Below are positions 57,015 to 64,000 of a DNA stretch of 64,000 bases, piece after piece. The notes beneath the pieces are model-generated. The model ran no database searches and was not told the DNA's origin. It worked only from the letters and a program-made list of their open reading frames with translations. Positions within the stretch are counted from its first letter, which is position 1. The number at the start of each line of letters is the position of its first letter. Origin of the DNA: Hydrogenophaga sp. SL48 (GTDB taxonomy: Bacteria; Pseudomonadota; Gammaproteobacteria; Burkholderiales; Burkholderiaceae_C); NCBI RefSeq assembly GCF_021729865.1, contig NZ_CP063400.1, positions 2,480,001 through 2,544,000 of the forward strand, read 5' to 3'. Made by a program: the position numbers and the translations under genes.

Positions 57015-57785
57015 TCACCCGGTGGTGCCGCCGCTGGCCAGCAGGGCCTTCGCCGCGTCGATGCGCTGGGCCAGCGCCACCGTCGGGTCGTTCATCACGT
57101 CGAGCAGGAAGCGGCGCGGGTCCTGATAGGGGCCATTCAGCGCGTGGTGGGTCGGGCTGGCGGCGGGTGGCAGCGCCGGCACCGCGGCGGGGGCCGGCAC
57201 AGCCACGGCCGCTGCGGGCTGCAAGCGCGCCAACGCCGCCTGCCACGCGGCCGGCGGGACGCTGGCCAGGCGGCTGAGCAGCTCGGCCTGGGCGTCTTCG
57301 CCGGGCTGGAAGTCGAGCGAGGGGTCGTCGCCGAAGACGGCCGGCAGGTCGGGCGCCACGAAGGCGGACCAGCGGCCGGTGTCGGGGTGCAGCGCGGGGA
57401 TGCGCGTGGCGTGGGGCTGTGGCGAGGTGGTGGAGGCGTCGGGGCCGGGCCAGAGCGGCAGTCGCGCGGGCTTCACCTCGGCCAGGTAGCGCCGGCACAG
57501 GCCCTGCAGGAAGGCCGAGGCCTCGGCCAGCGGCACGGGTTCGGCGAGCGAGAACCACAGCTCGTGGGCATCGACGCCGTTGACCGCGATGGCCGGTGCG
57601 GGCAAGGCCAGATCGGCCTGCACGCCGCGCCACACCGGCGCGAGCGTGTCCCAGTCGGCGGGGCCGCGCAAGCCGAGCACCAGCGCGCGCACCCGGCCGT
57701 CGCCGCCGATCAGCCCCGGGGCGCCCGCCGCGTCGGGGGTGGGTGGCAGGTAGAGGCGTTGGTATTGGGTTTGCAGGCGGTCCAT
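57015..57785 (-). CDS. Hypothetical protein
   Basis: A 256-residue protein if started at the ATG at 57785 (MDRLQTQYQRL). No family was recognised. The first 180 residues look globular (VRALVLGLRGPADW, NGVDAHELWFSLAEP, GRWSAFVAPDLPAVFGDD). An alanine/proline linker and a short helical end follow (LDVMNDPTVALAQRIDAAKALLASG). It has no signal peptide or membrane helix. It starts the minus-strand set with the lipid kinase 17 bases downstream and follows the enoyl-CoA hydratase gene by 27 bases. Confidence 0.7.
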   Translation of the reverse strand: MDRLQTQYQRLYLPPTPDAAGAPGLIGGDGRVRALVLGLRGPADWDTLAPVWRGVQADLALPAPAIAVNGVDAHELWFSLAEPVPLAEASAFLQGLCRRYLAEVKPARLPLWPGPDASTTSPQPHATRIPALHPDTGRWSAFVAPDLPAVFGDDPSLDFQPGEDAQAELLSRLASVPPAAWQAALARLQPAAAVAVPAPAAVPALPPAASPTHHALNGPYQDPRRFLLDVMNDPTVALAQRIDAAKALLASGGTTG

Positions 57786-57812
57786 GCGGGGCATGTTACC
57801 TGCCGGTCGCGC

Positions 57813-58529
57813 TCAGCGCGGTGGCGAGGGAATCGCTCCGCCCAGCATGCGCTGGACCTTGTTTTCTTCCTTGATGGCGCGGTCGAACGCTTCCAGGCCG
57901 ATGCCGTTGAACACGCGCTTGAACTGCCAGGCCACCTCGGGGTTGAGGGCGGCGAGGGTCTGGGCGGTCTGCCGGGCGGCCCCGTCCAGGTCGGCATCGT
58001 CCACCGACTTGTGAATCAGCCCCCAGTCCACCGCCTGCCGGGCGCTGAAGGCCTCACCCAGCATCGCCAGCGCCTTGGCCCGCGCCCACCCCACCGAGGC
58101 GGGCATGGTCGCGGTGAGGCCGCCGGTGACGAACACGCCGAGGCCGGCCTCGGGCAGCTTGAAGCGGGCGCTCTCGCCCGCCACCACCACGTCGGCGCAC
58201 ATCATCCACTCCAGCCCCGCCCCGACCACCCAGCCGTGCACCTGGGCCAGGATGGGCTTGGGGTTGCGCACCATGGCATCGGCGACGGTCTGCACCAGCT
58301 CCAGGTCGCGCTCGGTGGGCGGCGCGCCGAGGTCGCGGCCGGCGCAGAAGGCCATGCCACGGCCCCGCAGGCGGATGGCCCGCACAGTGGCGTTGGCGGC
58401 GCCCTTGTTCAACGCATCCAGCAGGCTCAACGCCAATGGGTTGTTGATCGCGTTGAGCTTGTCGGGGCGGTTGAGGCTGAGGGTCAGCACGCCGTCGCGG
58501 ATGTCGGTCAACAGGGTCGGTTCGTTCAT
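57813..58529 (-). CDS. Enoyl-CoA hydratase/isomerase family protein
   Basis: A crotonase-fold protein of 238 residues from the ATG at 58529. LSLNRPDKLNAINN, GMAFCAGRDLG (first oxyanion loop) and VVGAGLEWMMCADVVVAG (second) are present. It is slightly shorter than usual (about 255-265). It probably acts in acyl-CoA degradation. It is not linked to other beta-oxidation genes here; it lies between phhA and the unknown gene on the same strand. Confidence 0.87.
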   Translation of the reverse strand: MNEPTLLTDIRDGVLTLSLNRPDKLNAINNPLALSLLDALNKGAANATVRAIRLRGRGMAFCAGRDLGAPPTERDLELVQTVADAMVRNPKPILAQVHGWVVGAGLEWMMCADVVVAGESARFKLPEAGLGVFVTGGLTATMPASVGWARAKALAMLGEAFSARQAVDWGLIHKSVDDADLDGAARQTAQTLAALNPEVAWQFKRVFNGIGLEAFDRAIKEENKVQRMLGGAIPSPPR

Positions 58530-58598
58530 GGGATTGACCCAAAGTGGGGGCCACCCCATTGTGCGGGGTTGAACACCCCGCACACCGCTGTCGTCCGC

Positions 58599-59489
58599 TC
58601 AGGCGCTGTGCGCTTTCGCACGGTGGTGGCTGCCGTCACCGCGGTGAAACACCTGGTCTTCGGGCAACACGTCGCCAGGCTGCAGCTCCGGGGCCGCTGC
58701 GGCGCGCTGGTAGAGCGGCGCGAAGTCGATGCGGGTGAACTCCAGCAGCTCGTCGAGGTCGCGGATCACGAAGTAGCTTTCCTGGAAGTCGTCGATGCGG
58801 TAGTTCGTGCGCATCAGCCGTTCCAGGTTCAGCCGGATGCGGTGGGGCGAGGGGCTGTCGAGGCTGAACACGGTTTCGGTGAACGACGAGGCGATGCCCG
58901 CGCCGTAAATGCGCAGGCCGTCGGCCTGTTGCAGCAGCCCGAACTCGATGGTGTACCAGTACACCCGCGCGAGCTGCGCCAGGTTGCCCAGGCCCTGGGC
59001 GCGCAGGCCACCCTGACCGTAGGCCTGGATGAAGTCGGCGATGGCCGGGTTCATCAGCATGGGCACGTGGCCGAACACGTCGTGGAACACGTCGGGCTCT
59101 TCGAGGTAGTCCAGCTCGTGCGGCCGGCGGATGAAGTTGCCCGCCGGGAAACGGCGGTTCGCCAGGTGATCGAAGAACACGTCGTCGGGCACCAGGCCGG
59201 GCACGGCGACGATCTGCCAGCCGGTGCGCCGCATCAACACCTCGGAGAGGCGGCGGAAGTCGGGGATTTCATCGGCGCCGATGGGCAAGTCGGTCATGCC
59301 CTGCAGGAACTCATCGCAGGCGCGGCCGGGCAGCAGCTTCGCCTGCCGCTGAAACAGCGTCTTCCAGGTCGCGTGGTCGGCGGCGGTGTAGCGCTCCCAG
59401 CCCTGGTCGATGGTCCAGTCGGCGTTGGCGGGGCGGCCAGCGTCGCCAGCGGCCAGGCCATGTTTCTGGGGGGCGTCCACGGTGATCAT
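58599..59489 (-). CDS. phhA: Phenylalanine 4-monooxygenase
   Basis: A 296-residue bacterial phenylalanine hydroxylase from the ATG at 59489. The iron ligands lie in EEPDVFHDVFGHVPML (two His) and YWYTIEFGLL (Glu); GIASSFTETVFSL forms the active-site loop. It converts phenylalanine to tyrosine using tetrahydropterin and oxygen. The pterin-recycling phhB gene lies two bases upstream and a divergent Lrp-type regulator beyond that. Confidence 0.96.
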   Translation of the reverse strand: MITVDAPQKHGLAAGDAGRPANADWTIDQGWERYTAADHATWKTLFQRQAKLLPGRACDEFLQGMTDLPIGADEIPDFRRLSEVLMRRTGWQIVAVPGLVPDDVFFDHLANRRFPAGNFIRRPHELDYLEEPDVFHDVFGHVPMLMNPAIADFIQAYGQGGLRAQGLGNLAQLARVYWYTIEFGLLQQADGLRIYGAGIASSFTETVFSLDSPSPHRIRLNLERLMRTNYRIDDFQESYFVIRDLDELLEFTRIDFAPLYQRAAAAPELQPGDVLPEDQVFHRGDGSHHRAKAHSA

Positions 59490-59491
59490 GT

Positions 59492-59800
59492 TCACGCTCC
59501 CTGTGGCACCAGGCTGGCGAACACGGCGTCGGCCCGGGTGGCCCAGGCGATGTCGCGGGTGGACAGGCCGTTGGCGTCGTGGGTGGTGAGCGTCACGTCC
59601 ACGCGGTTGTAGACGTTGAACCACTCGGGGTGGTGGTCCATCTTCTCGGACACCAGCGCCATCTGGCTCATGAAGCCGAAGGCCTGGGCGAAGTCCTGGA
59701 AGCGGAAGGAGCGGCTGATGGCGCCGCGCCCGGCGTCCACCGTCCAGGCCGGCAAGTCGGCCAGCAGCTCGCGGGTCATCTGCACATCGAGAGGGGTCAT
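59492..59800 (-). CDS. phhB: Pterin-4a-carbinolamine dehydratase
   Basis: A 102-residue dehydratase from the ATG at 59800 with the family pattern [20 protein letters not shown] and [16 protein letters not shown]. It regenerates the pterin cofactor used by PhhA. It starts the phhB-phhA operon, two bases ahead of phhA, opposite the Lrp-like gene. Confidence 0.95.
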   Translation of the reverse strand: MTPLDVQMTRELLADLPAWTVDAGRGAISRSFRFQDFAQAFGFMSQMALVSEKMDHHPEWFNVYNRVDVTLTTHDANGLSTRDIAWATRADAVFASLVPQGA

Positions 59801-59834
59801 GGAAGTCTCCGGTTCGGCCACTGCGGGCCGTTGT

Positions 59835-59861
59835 TGAAGCTGCACAGTTTGCGCCGCTTCA
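59835..59861. promoter_or_regulatory. Inverted repeat between phhB and the Lrp gene
   Basis: Arms TGAAGC and GCTTCA are 15 bases apart, with outer TTGT and ACAA ends at 59831 and 59865. It is centrally placed in the 118-base divergent region, so it may be the Lrp-family site. Short arms make this weak. Confidence 0.35.
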
Positions 59862-59918
59862 GGGACAATGGGCTTGCATCCATGCCGCCAAAACCCTGCC
59901 ACGACGGTGGAATCTCTC

Positions 59919-60416
59919 ATGAACGCTGACATCGACGACGAATCCTTGCACCCGTCCTCGCTCGACCGCCTGGACCGCCGCATCCTCGCCGCCCTGCAGG
60001 CCAACGGGCGCATCAGCAACCAGGAGCTGGCCGCGCAGGTGCACCTTTCCCCCGCGCAGAGCAACCGGCGTCACAAGCGGCTGGAGGCGATGGGCTTCAT
60101 CAAACGCTACGAAGCGCGGCTCGACGCCGACCGGCTGGGCCTGGGGGTGACGGCCTTCGTGCACATCACCATGGACCGGGGCCAGTTCAAGGAGGTGCAG
60201 AAGTTCCAGCGCAACGTGGGCAAGATGCCGCAGGTGCTGGAGTGTTACGCCGTGACCGGCGATTTCGACTACGTGTGCAAGGTGGTGGCGCGCGACCTGA
60301 AGGCCCTGTCCGACTTCCTGCTCGGCACGCTGGCGCAGCTCCCCGGCGTCAACGGCGTGCGCTCCAGCGTGTGCCTGAACGAGCTGAAGAACACGGGGGC
60401 GCTGCCGCTGGATTGA
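59919..60416 (+). CDS. Lrp/AsnC-family transcriptional regulator
   Basis: A 165-residue regulator from the ATG at 59919. The N-terminal helix-turn-helix has [21 protein letters not shown] and [19 protein letters not shown], and the C-terminal RAM domain has [15 protein letters not shown]. It is divergent from phhBA and very likely responds to phenylalanine or tyrosine to control it. The 3' end overlaps a small minus-strand ORF by 68 bases. Confidence 0.92.
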   Translation: MNADIDDESLHPSSLDRLDRRILAALQANGRISNQELAAQVHLSPAQSNRRHKRLEAMGFIKRYEARLDADRLGLGVTAFVHITMDRGQFKEVQKFQRNVGKMPQVLECYAVTGDFDYVCKVVARDLKALSDFLLGTLAQLPGVNGVRSSVCLNELKNTGALPLD

Positions 60417-60630
60417 GCGGCCGCGCGGACGTGATCCAGTGCAGCCGCAGTTTCAGCAGAAACACCCGGCTGGCCAGCAGCCGCTGAGCGCGCCCTGCCC
60501 GGTCGGGGTTCGACTGCGCATCGTGGGCGGGTGATTGCAGCGCGTCAAGCACCGCCTGCAACTCGCTCGTCAGCGCGAGCGCTTGCGTGTTGCAGGAAGC
60601 GGCACCCAGCGATGACGGCGCGGGGTTCAT
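60349..60630 (-). CDS. Small hypothetical protein coupled to the YdjM-like gene
   Basis: A 93-codon frame whose ATG at 60630 overlaps the upstream stop as ATGA. The middle part is helical and plausible as protein (LALTSELQAVLDALQSP, RLLASRVFLLKLRLHWI). The last third runs antisense to the 3' end of the Lrp gene and is low in complexity. No family is recognised. The coupled start is the main support. Confidence 0.45.
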   Translation of the reverse strand: MNPAPSSLGAASCNTQALALTSELQAVLDALQSPAHDAQSNPDRAGRAQRLLASRVFLLKLRLHWITSARPLNPAAAPPCSSARSGTRWSARR

Positions 60631-61187
60631 CCGTGGGTGGCGCATGGGTTTCTCCCGTTGATCGCCAGGCTGCGCACGCTGCTCCAGCCCGCGCGCAGCA
60701 GCAGCGCCGCGTTGGTGAGCAACACCAGCGGCACGCCGATCCAGAGCAGCTCGCGCTGAAAGCGCTCCACGCCAAACAACGGCACACCGATCATCGGCAC
60801 CGGCCGCCAGTCCAGACAGAGGCGCGCGTGGTCGAAGGGCCAGAGCCAGGCGTTGCAGATGCCACGATCGAACAGGCCGTCGAGCAGCGGATGCGAGAGC
60901 GTGCACAGCGCCAGGAAGCTGGCCGCACCCAGCCGCCGGCGCCAGCCCGGCCCCGCCCACAGCCCGCCGAACGCGCCCAGGGCCAGCGCAAAGGCGATGG
61001 AGTGGGTGAAGCCCCGGTGGCCGAAGGGGCCGCTGTAGCGGTCGAGCCCCATCGTGACGAGGGCAAAGTCGGCGTCGGGCAGCACCGCAAAGAATGCACC
61101 CGCCAGCGTGAGCCGCCAGCCCGTGCGGTGGGTGCCGGCGGCCACCGCCAGTGCGATGGCCGGGGCGAAATGGAGGTAGGTCGCCAT
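60627..61187 (-). CDS. YdjM/DUF457-type membrane metal-dependent hydrolase
   Basis: A 186-residue protein with about four membrane helices from the ATG at 61187. LPDADFALVTMGLD, HRGFTHSIAFALALG and LCTLSHPLLDGLFDRG hold the His/Asp pattern of the LexA-regulated YdjM family of membrane-bound metal-dependent hydrolases. Its biochemical role is unsettled. It follows creD by 14 bases on the same strand. Confidence 0.85.
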   Translation of the reverse strand: MATYLHFAPAIALAVAAGTHRTGWRLTLAGAFFAVLPDADFALVTMGLDRYSGPFGHRGFTHSIAFALALGAFGGLWAGPGWRRRLGAASFLALCTLSHPLLDGLFDRGICNAWLWPFDHARLCLDWRPVPMIGVPLFGVERFQRELLWIGVPLVLLTNAALLLRAGWSSVRSLAINGRNPCATHG

Positions 61188-61201
61188 GGTGCTCCCGTGG
61201 G

Positions 61202-62560
61202 TCAAGAGCGGGTGGCTTCCAAGCCGGCACGGGGCGGCTCGGCGTCCGGGCCCATCACGTGGTACCAGTCGATCTTGCGCGTGGCGACCATGATGGCGGC
61301 GAGCACACCGAAGAGCAGCAGCGAGCCCATCATCAGCGCGTTGTCTTCCGAGATCAGGATGCCGTAGAGCACGCCGTACAGCGCCACCAGCATGCCGCCC
61401 ATGCCCAGGCCGGCGCCCCAGCCGCCCAGCACATGGCGCAGGTAGTGCGCGAGCAAGGCGATGCAGCCGGCGCTGGCGATCAGGTAGGCGAAGCGGAAGT
61501 CCAGGTGCTCTGAGAGCGACAACAGCAACAGGAAGAACAGCACCATTGCGGTCCCGATCATCAGGTACTGCATGGGGTGGATGCGCCAGCGCTTGACCAT
61601 CTCCAGCACGAAGAAGGCGGCGAAGGTGAGCACGATGAACATGAGGCCGTATTTGGTGGCGCGCTCGGTGAGGCGGTACACGTCGACCGGGTCGTCCAGG
61701 CCCACGGAGAACTGGTCCAGCGCGGGCGCGTTCTCGCCCTTCTGGCCGAACCGGGCCTGCGCCTGGCTGGAGAGCGAAGGCACGCGCCAGGTCGCCTCGA
61801 AGCCGCTGGCACCGATGCTGCGGGTGCGCGGCAGGAAGTCGCCGCCAAAGCTGGGGTGCGGCCACGGCGAGCTGAGCGAGACGCTGTTTTCGTCGGCCAG
61901 CGGCACCCAGCCGATGCGGCCGGTGCCGGCGAGGTCGAACTTCAGATCCAGGTCGAGCACAGCGCCGGGTTTCAGCTGGGCCAGGTCCACTTTGGCTGCC
62001 AGCGGCAGCGGGCTGCTGCCCGGCGCCTGGCCCACCGGCAGCGTCTGACCCGCCAGCCGCAGCGCCGGCGCAGCGAGCAGGCCGCGCGCATCGCTCACGC
62101 CCATCAGCAGCAGCGGCTGGCCCAGCGCGAGCTGGCCGCCCCGGTGCCGGGGCGTGACCTCGTTCCACACGAAGCGGCCGGTGGTCGCGTGCTGGCTGGT
62201 GTAGACCGTGACCGGGAAGATGCCGCGCAACCGCGTCTCGGTGCTGAGCCGGCTCTGGGTGTCCAGCGTCTTGGGGAACTGGATCGACACACGCTCTTCG
62301 CTCACCAGCTCTTCGCGCGTCTGGCCCACCTGCCCCTCGACCTTGACGGTGCGCAGAAAGGTCTCGGTGTAGGGCAGCCAGAGCACCGGGCCGGTGATGG
62401 TCTGCGCGCCGGCGTGGGCGCGCGCCACGGCCTGGGTGGCATCGTGGCGGTTGGCCGTGCGCTCGGCGATGACGTCGCGCACGAGCGCCAGGGGAATGGC
62501 CAGCAGCGCCATCAGGAAACCGATGATCAGCAGCTTGCTCAGCAGGGGGTGTTTGTTCAC
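61202..62560 (-). CDS. creD: Inner membrane protein CreD
   Basis: A 452-residue protein, close to E. coli CreD (450). One N-terminal helix (LLIIGFLMALLAIPLALV) is followed by a large periplasmic part (ERTANRHDATQAV, GPVLWLPY, FGGDFLPRTRSI). A C-terminal block of about five helices contains FVLTFAAFFVLEMVKRWRIHPMQY-like sequence (positions about 61560-61640). CreD is linked to envelope stress and the CreBC regulon; no creBC genes are adjacent here. Confidence 0.92.
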   Translation of the reverse strand: MNKHPLLSKLLIIGFLMALLAIPLALVRDVIAERTANRHDATQAVARAHAGAQTITGPVLWLPYTETFLRTVKVEGQVGQTREELVSEERVSIQFPKTLDTQSRLSTETRLRGIFPVTVYTSQHATTGRFVWNEVTPRHRGGQLALGQPLLLMGVSDARGLLAAPALRLAGQTLPVGQAPGSSPLPLAAKVDLAQLKPGAVLDLDLKFDLAGTGRIGWVPLADENSVSLSSPWPHPSFGGDFLPRTRSIGASGFEATWRVPSLSSQAQARFGQKGENAPALDQFSVGLDDPVDVYRLTERATKYGLMFIVLTFAAFFVLEMVKRWRIHPMQYLMIGTAMVLFFLLLLSLSEHLDFRFAYLIASAGCIALLAHYLRHVLGGWGAGLGMGGMLVALYGVLYGILISEDNALMMGSLLLFGVLAAIMVATRKIDWYHVMGPDAEPPRAGLEATRS

Positions 62561-62666
62561 TTCTCGCTCCGTGGTTAAAGACGGAGCGATTCTTGAAAAC
62601 GGGCGTGCGGCGCTCGCGCAGGCTGTGTGAAGCGGGTGTGAAACCCGCGAGAACGCCGCCCGCTGC

Positions 62667-64000
62667 TCAGCCCAGGGGATTGATCACGCCCGCCGCGGGG
62701 ATGTTGCCCTGGCCCTTCATGCTTTCGACGAATGTGAACAGGTCGGTCATGGTGAAGTGGGCTCCCGCCTTCGGCAGTGCGCGCGGTGTGCCTCCGTTGA
62801 GCACGCTTTCCGGGTCGTCCTTGATGAGGCCCACGATCACCTCGGCCACGATGGTGCCCCCGATCGGGCCCAGGTGTTTGCCACCCTCCAGCACCTCGGC
62901 TTCTTTCAGGATGTAGAACCACAGCGGCGTCTGATGGGCCAGATGGTGTTTCTTGACCACGTCGCCTGCGGTGCCAGACTCGAGCTGCGCTGCGGTCAGT
63001 GGTGCGATGCCCATGCGTGCGGCCACCGCCTGCCCCGGTGGCAGCTTGTAGTGTTTGGCGCCGCGCACCAAGTTGAGTTGCGCCAGGAACGGTGAGTCGG
63101 CGGCGTTGCCGATGCGCAGGCGGTCGGTGAGCGCGGCGTCGATGGCAAAGGCCCTCTGCGCAGTGGCACCCAGCCCATCGAACATCTGCCGCCAGTCGAG
63201 CAGCCAGTTGGTGGGGTAGCGCGTGCCGCCGAGAAAGCCCCCATCACCCGTGAAGGTGAAGGCCAGCCGGAAGTCCGCGAGCTGGGGTCCGGCGGCAAAG
63301 TTGAACACCTTGTTGAAGTTGTAGGCCGGGCGGACCATGCTGTGACCGAACCGGTAGGCCGCACCCGCAAACTCCAGCGGCATGTAGGGCGAACTGGCCA
63401 GGTAGCCCGGGCCGATCAGGTAGTACTTCAGCTCCTGGAGCGCGTTGGCCACATTCAGGGCGCCCGCCACCGCCGGAAGGTACTCGTGCAGGACGATTTG
63501 CTGGTAGTGGTGCGTCACGACCTTGCGCACATCGGCAAACGAGAGCTCGGGAAACTTCAGGCTGACCGCGTTGTGAAAGTGCAGCATGGTGCGGTGGAGC
63601 TGCGCCACGATGAGGTTCTCGTCGTTGCGCTTGTCACCCAGCACGGCCGTCCTTTCAGACAGCCCGTCGGCCACACGGGGAAGGTCATAGAGCTGGCCGT
63701 CCAGTGCCTGCACCTGGGCATCACCGCCACCGGGTGCGGCAGGGGGAACGGTCTGCGCCGGCCCCACCAGCATCTGCGCCGAGGCCGTAGTGGTCGCGCG
63801 CTGGTACAGGTAGGGTTGGTCACGCGGACCCGAGCCGTACACGCTGTCCAGGTCCAGCGCTGGCGTGCGGAAATTGACGAGGTCGTCCACATCCACCGCG
63901 TTCTCGCCCAGGCTGGTGGGGTCGAACGTCATGTCGTGGTCGACGAACTGCCCGAAGTAGGTGAAGCCGGCGGGAATGACGCCGTCCTTGCGGTCGGCCA
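62667..64000 (-). CDS. Animal-type heme peroxidase family protein, partial
   Basis: The frame is open from the right window edge to the stop at 62667, about 444 codons; the N-terminus is outside. FGQFVDHDMTFD carries the distal His and Asp of the peroxidase-cyclooxygenase superfamily, and YRFGHSMVRPAYNFN carries the proximal heme His. Bacterial members (LoPOX/peroxinectin-like) are often secreted. There is no sign of C-terminal adhesion or calcium-repeat modules in the visible part. Reaction and location remain inferred. Confidence 0.88.
   Translation of the reverse strand, partial: ADRKDGVIPAGFTYFGQFVDHDMTFDPTSLGENAVDVDDLVNFRTPALDLDSVYGSGPRDQPYLYQRATTTASAQMLVGPAQTVPPAAPGGGDAQVQALDGQLYDLPRVADGLSERTAVLGDKRNDENLIVAQLHRTMLHFHNAVSLKFPELSFADVRKVVTHHYQQIVLHEYLPAVAGALNVANALQELKYYLIGPGYLASSPYMPLEFAGAAYRFGHSMVRPAYNFNKVFNFAAGPQLADFRLAFTFTGDGGFLGGTRYPTNWLLDWRQMFDGLGATAQRAFAIDAALTDRLRIGNAADSPFLAQLNLVRGAKHYKLPPGQAVAARMGIAPLTAAQLESGTAGDVVKKHHLAHQTPLWFYILKEAEVLEGGKHLGPIGGTIVAEVIVGLIKDDPESVLNGGTPRALPKAGAHFTMTDLFTFVESMKGQGNIPAAGVINPLG

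Overview
The window reads as a chromosomal segment of a high-GC betaproteobacterium of the order Burkholderiales, most likely family Comamonadaceae (Hydrogenophaga/Acidovorax-like). This rests on solitary Bug-type (TctC) solute receptors beside IclR regulators and CoA enzymes, an Entner-Doudoroff sugar route, a fused MnhAB antiporter subunit, and a family of GC-rich intergenic palindromic repeats. No tRNA, rRNA, CRISPR array, prophage or insertion sequence was recognised.

Layout. 1-4229: a CoA-dependent catabolic operon (Bug receptor, enoyl-CoA hydratase, NDP-forming acyl-CoA synthetase cut by the window edge) with a divergent IclR regulator. 4275-5521: a MarR regulator divergent from a siderophore-interacting flavoprotein, sharing one palindrome. 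5545-8182: an MCE/Mla-type lipid transport set (permease, MCE protein, helical lipoprotein) with no ATPase gene. 8338-9900: an AMP-forming acyl-CoA ligase. 9943-12152: a visibly AT-richer segment with a secreted subtilase. 12153-22677: housekeeping genes queG, tsaE, amiC, dedA, mutL, gdhA, a lipoprotein hydrolase, a Bcr/CflA efflux pump and miaA. 22687-25532: a DUF5648 lipoprotein and an orphan LolD-type ATPase.

25617-38627 is a self-contained sugar island. On the minus strand are a fructose-type ABC transporter (frcBCA), a FucU-like mutarotase and a ROK regulator. On the plus strand are a PfkB sugar kinase, zwf, pgl, edd, eda, pgi and mgsA. Together they can take fructose through F6P, G6P, 6-phosphogluconate and KDPG to pyruvate and glyceraldehyde-3-phosphate. 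A HexR-like palindrome lies before zwf. 38755-42551 holds an IclR regulator divergent from a Bug receptor, an RraA-family aldolase and a 2-hydroxyacid dehydrogenase.

42631-47475 holds a DUF1801 protein, a methionine aminopeptidase translationally coupled to a ParD-like protein, then a stress-flavoured plus-strand series: Rnk-like factor, double universal stress protein, a beta-helix-like repeat protein and a GNAT-like enzyme. It faces a complete mnhA(B)CDEFG cation/proton antiporter operon (47503-53491) with a degraded universal stress protein in front. 53878-57794 is a tightly packed minus-strand set (VOC protein, nucleotidyltransferase, metallophosphoesterase, diacylglycerol-kinase-like enzyme, unknown). 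The end holds an enoyl-CoA hydratase, phhA-phhB with a divergent Lrp regulator, a YdjM-like membrane protein with a small coupled ORF, creD, and an animal-type heme peroxidase that runs off the right edge.

The least explained items are the repeat family (eight copies, two of which reach into coding sequence), the map/ParD-like pair, the Usp/beta-helix/GNAT series, the Mla set without ATPase, and two unrelated DUF5648 proteins in one neighbourhood.
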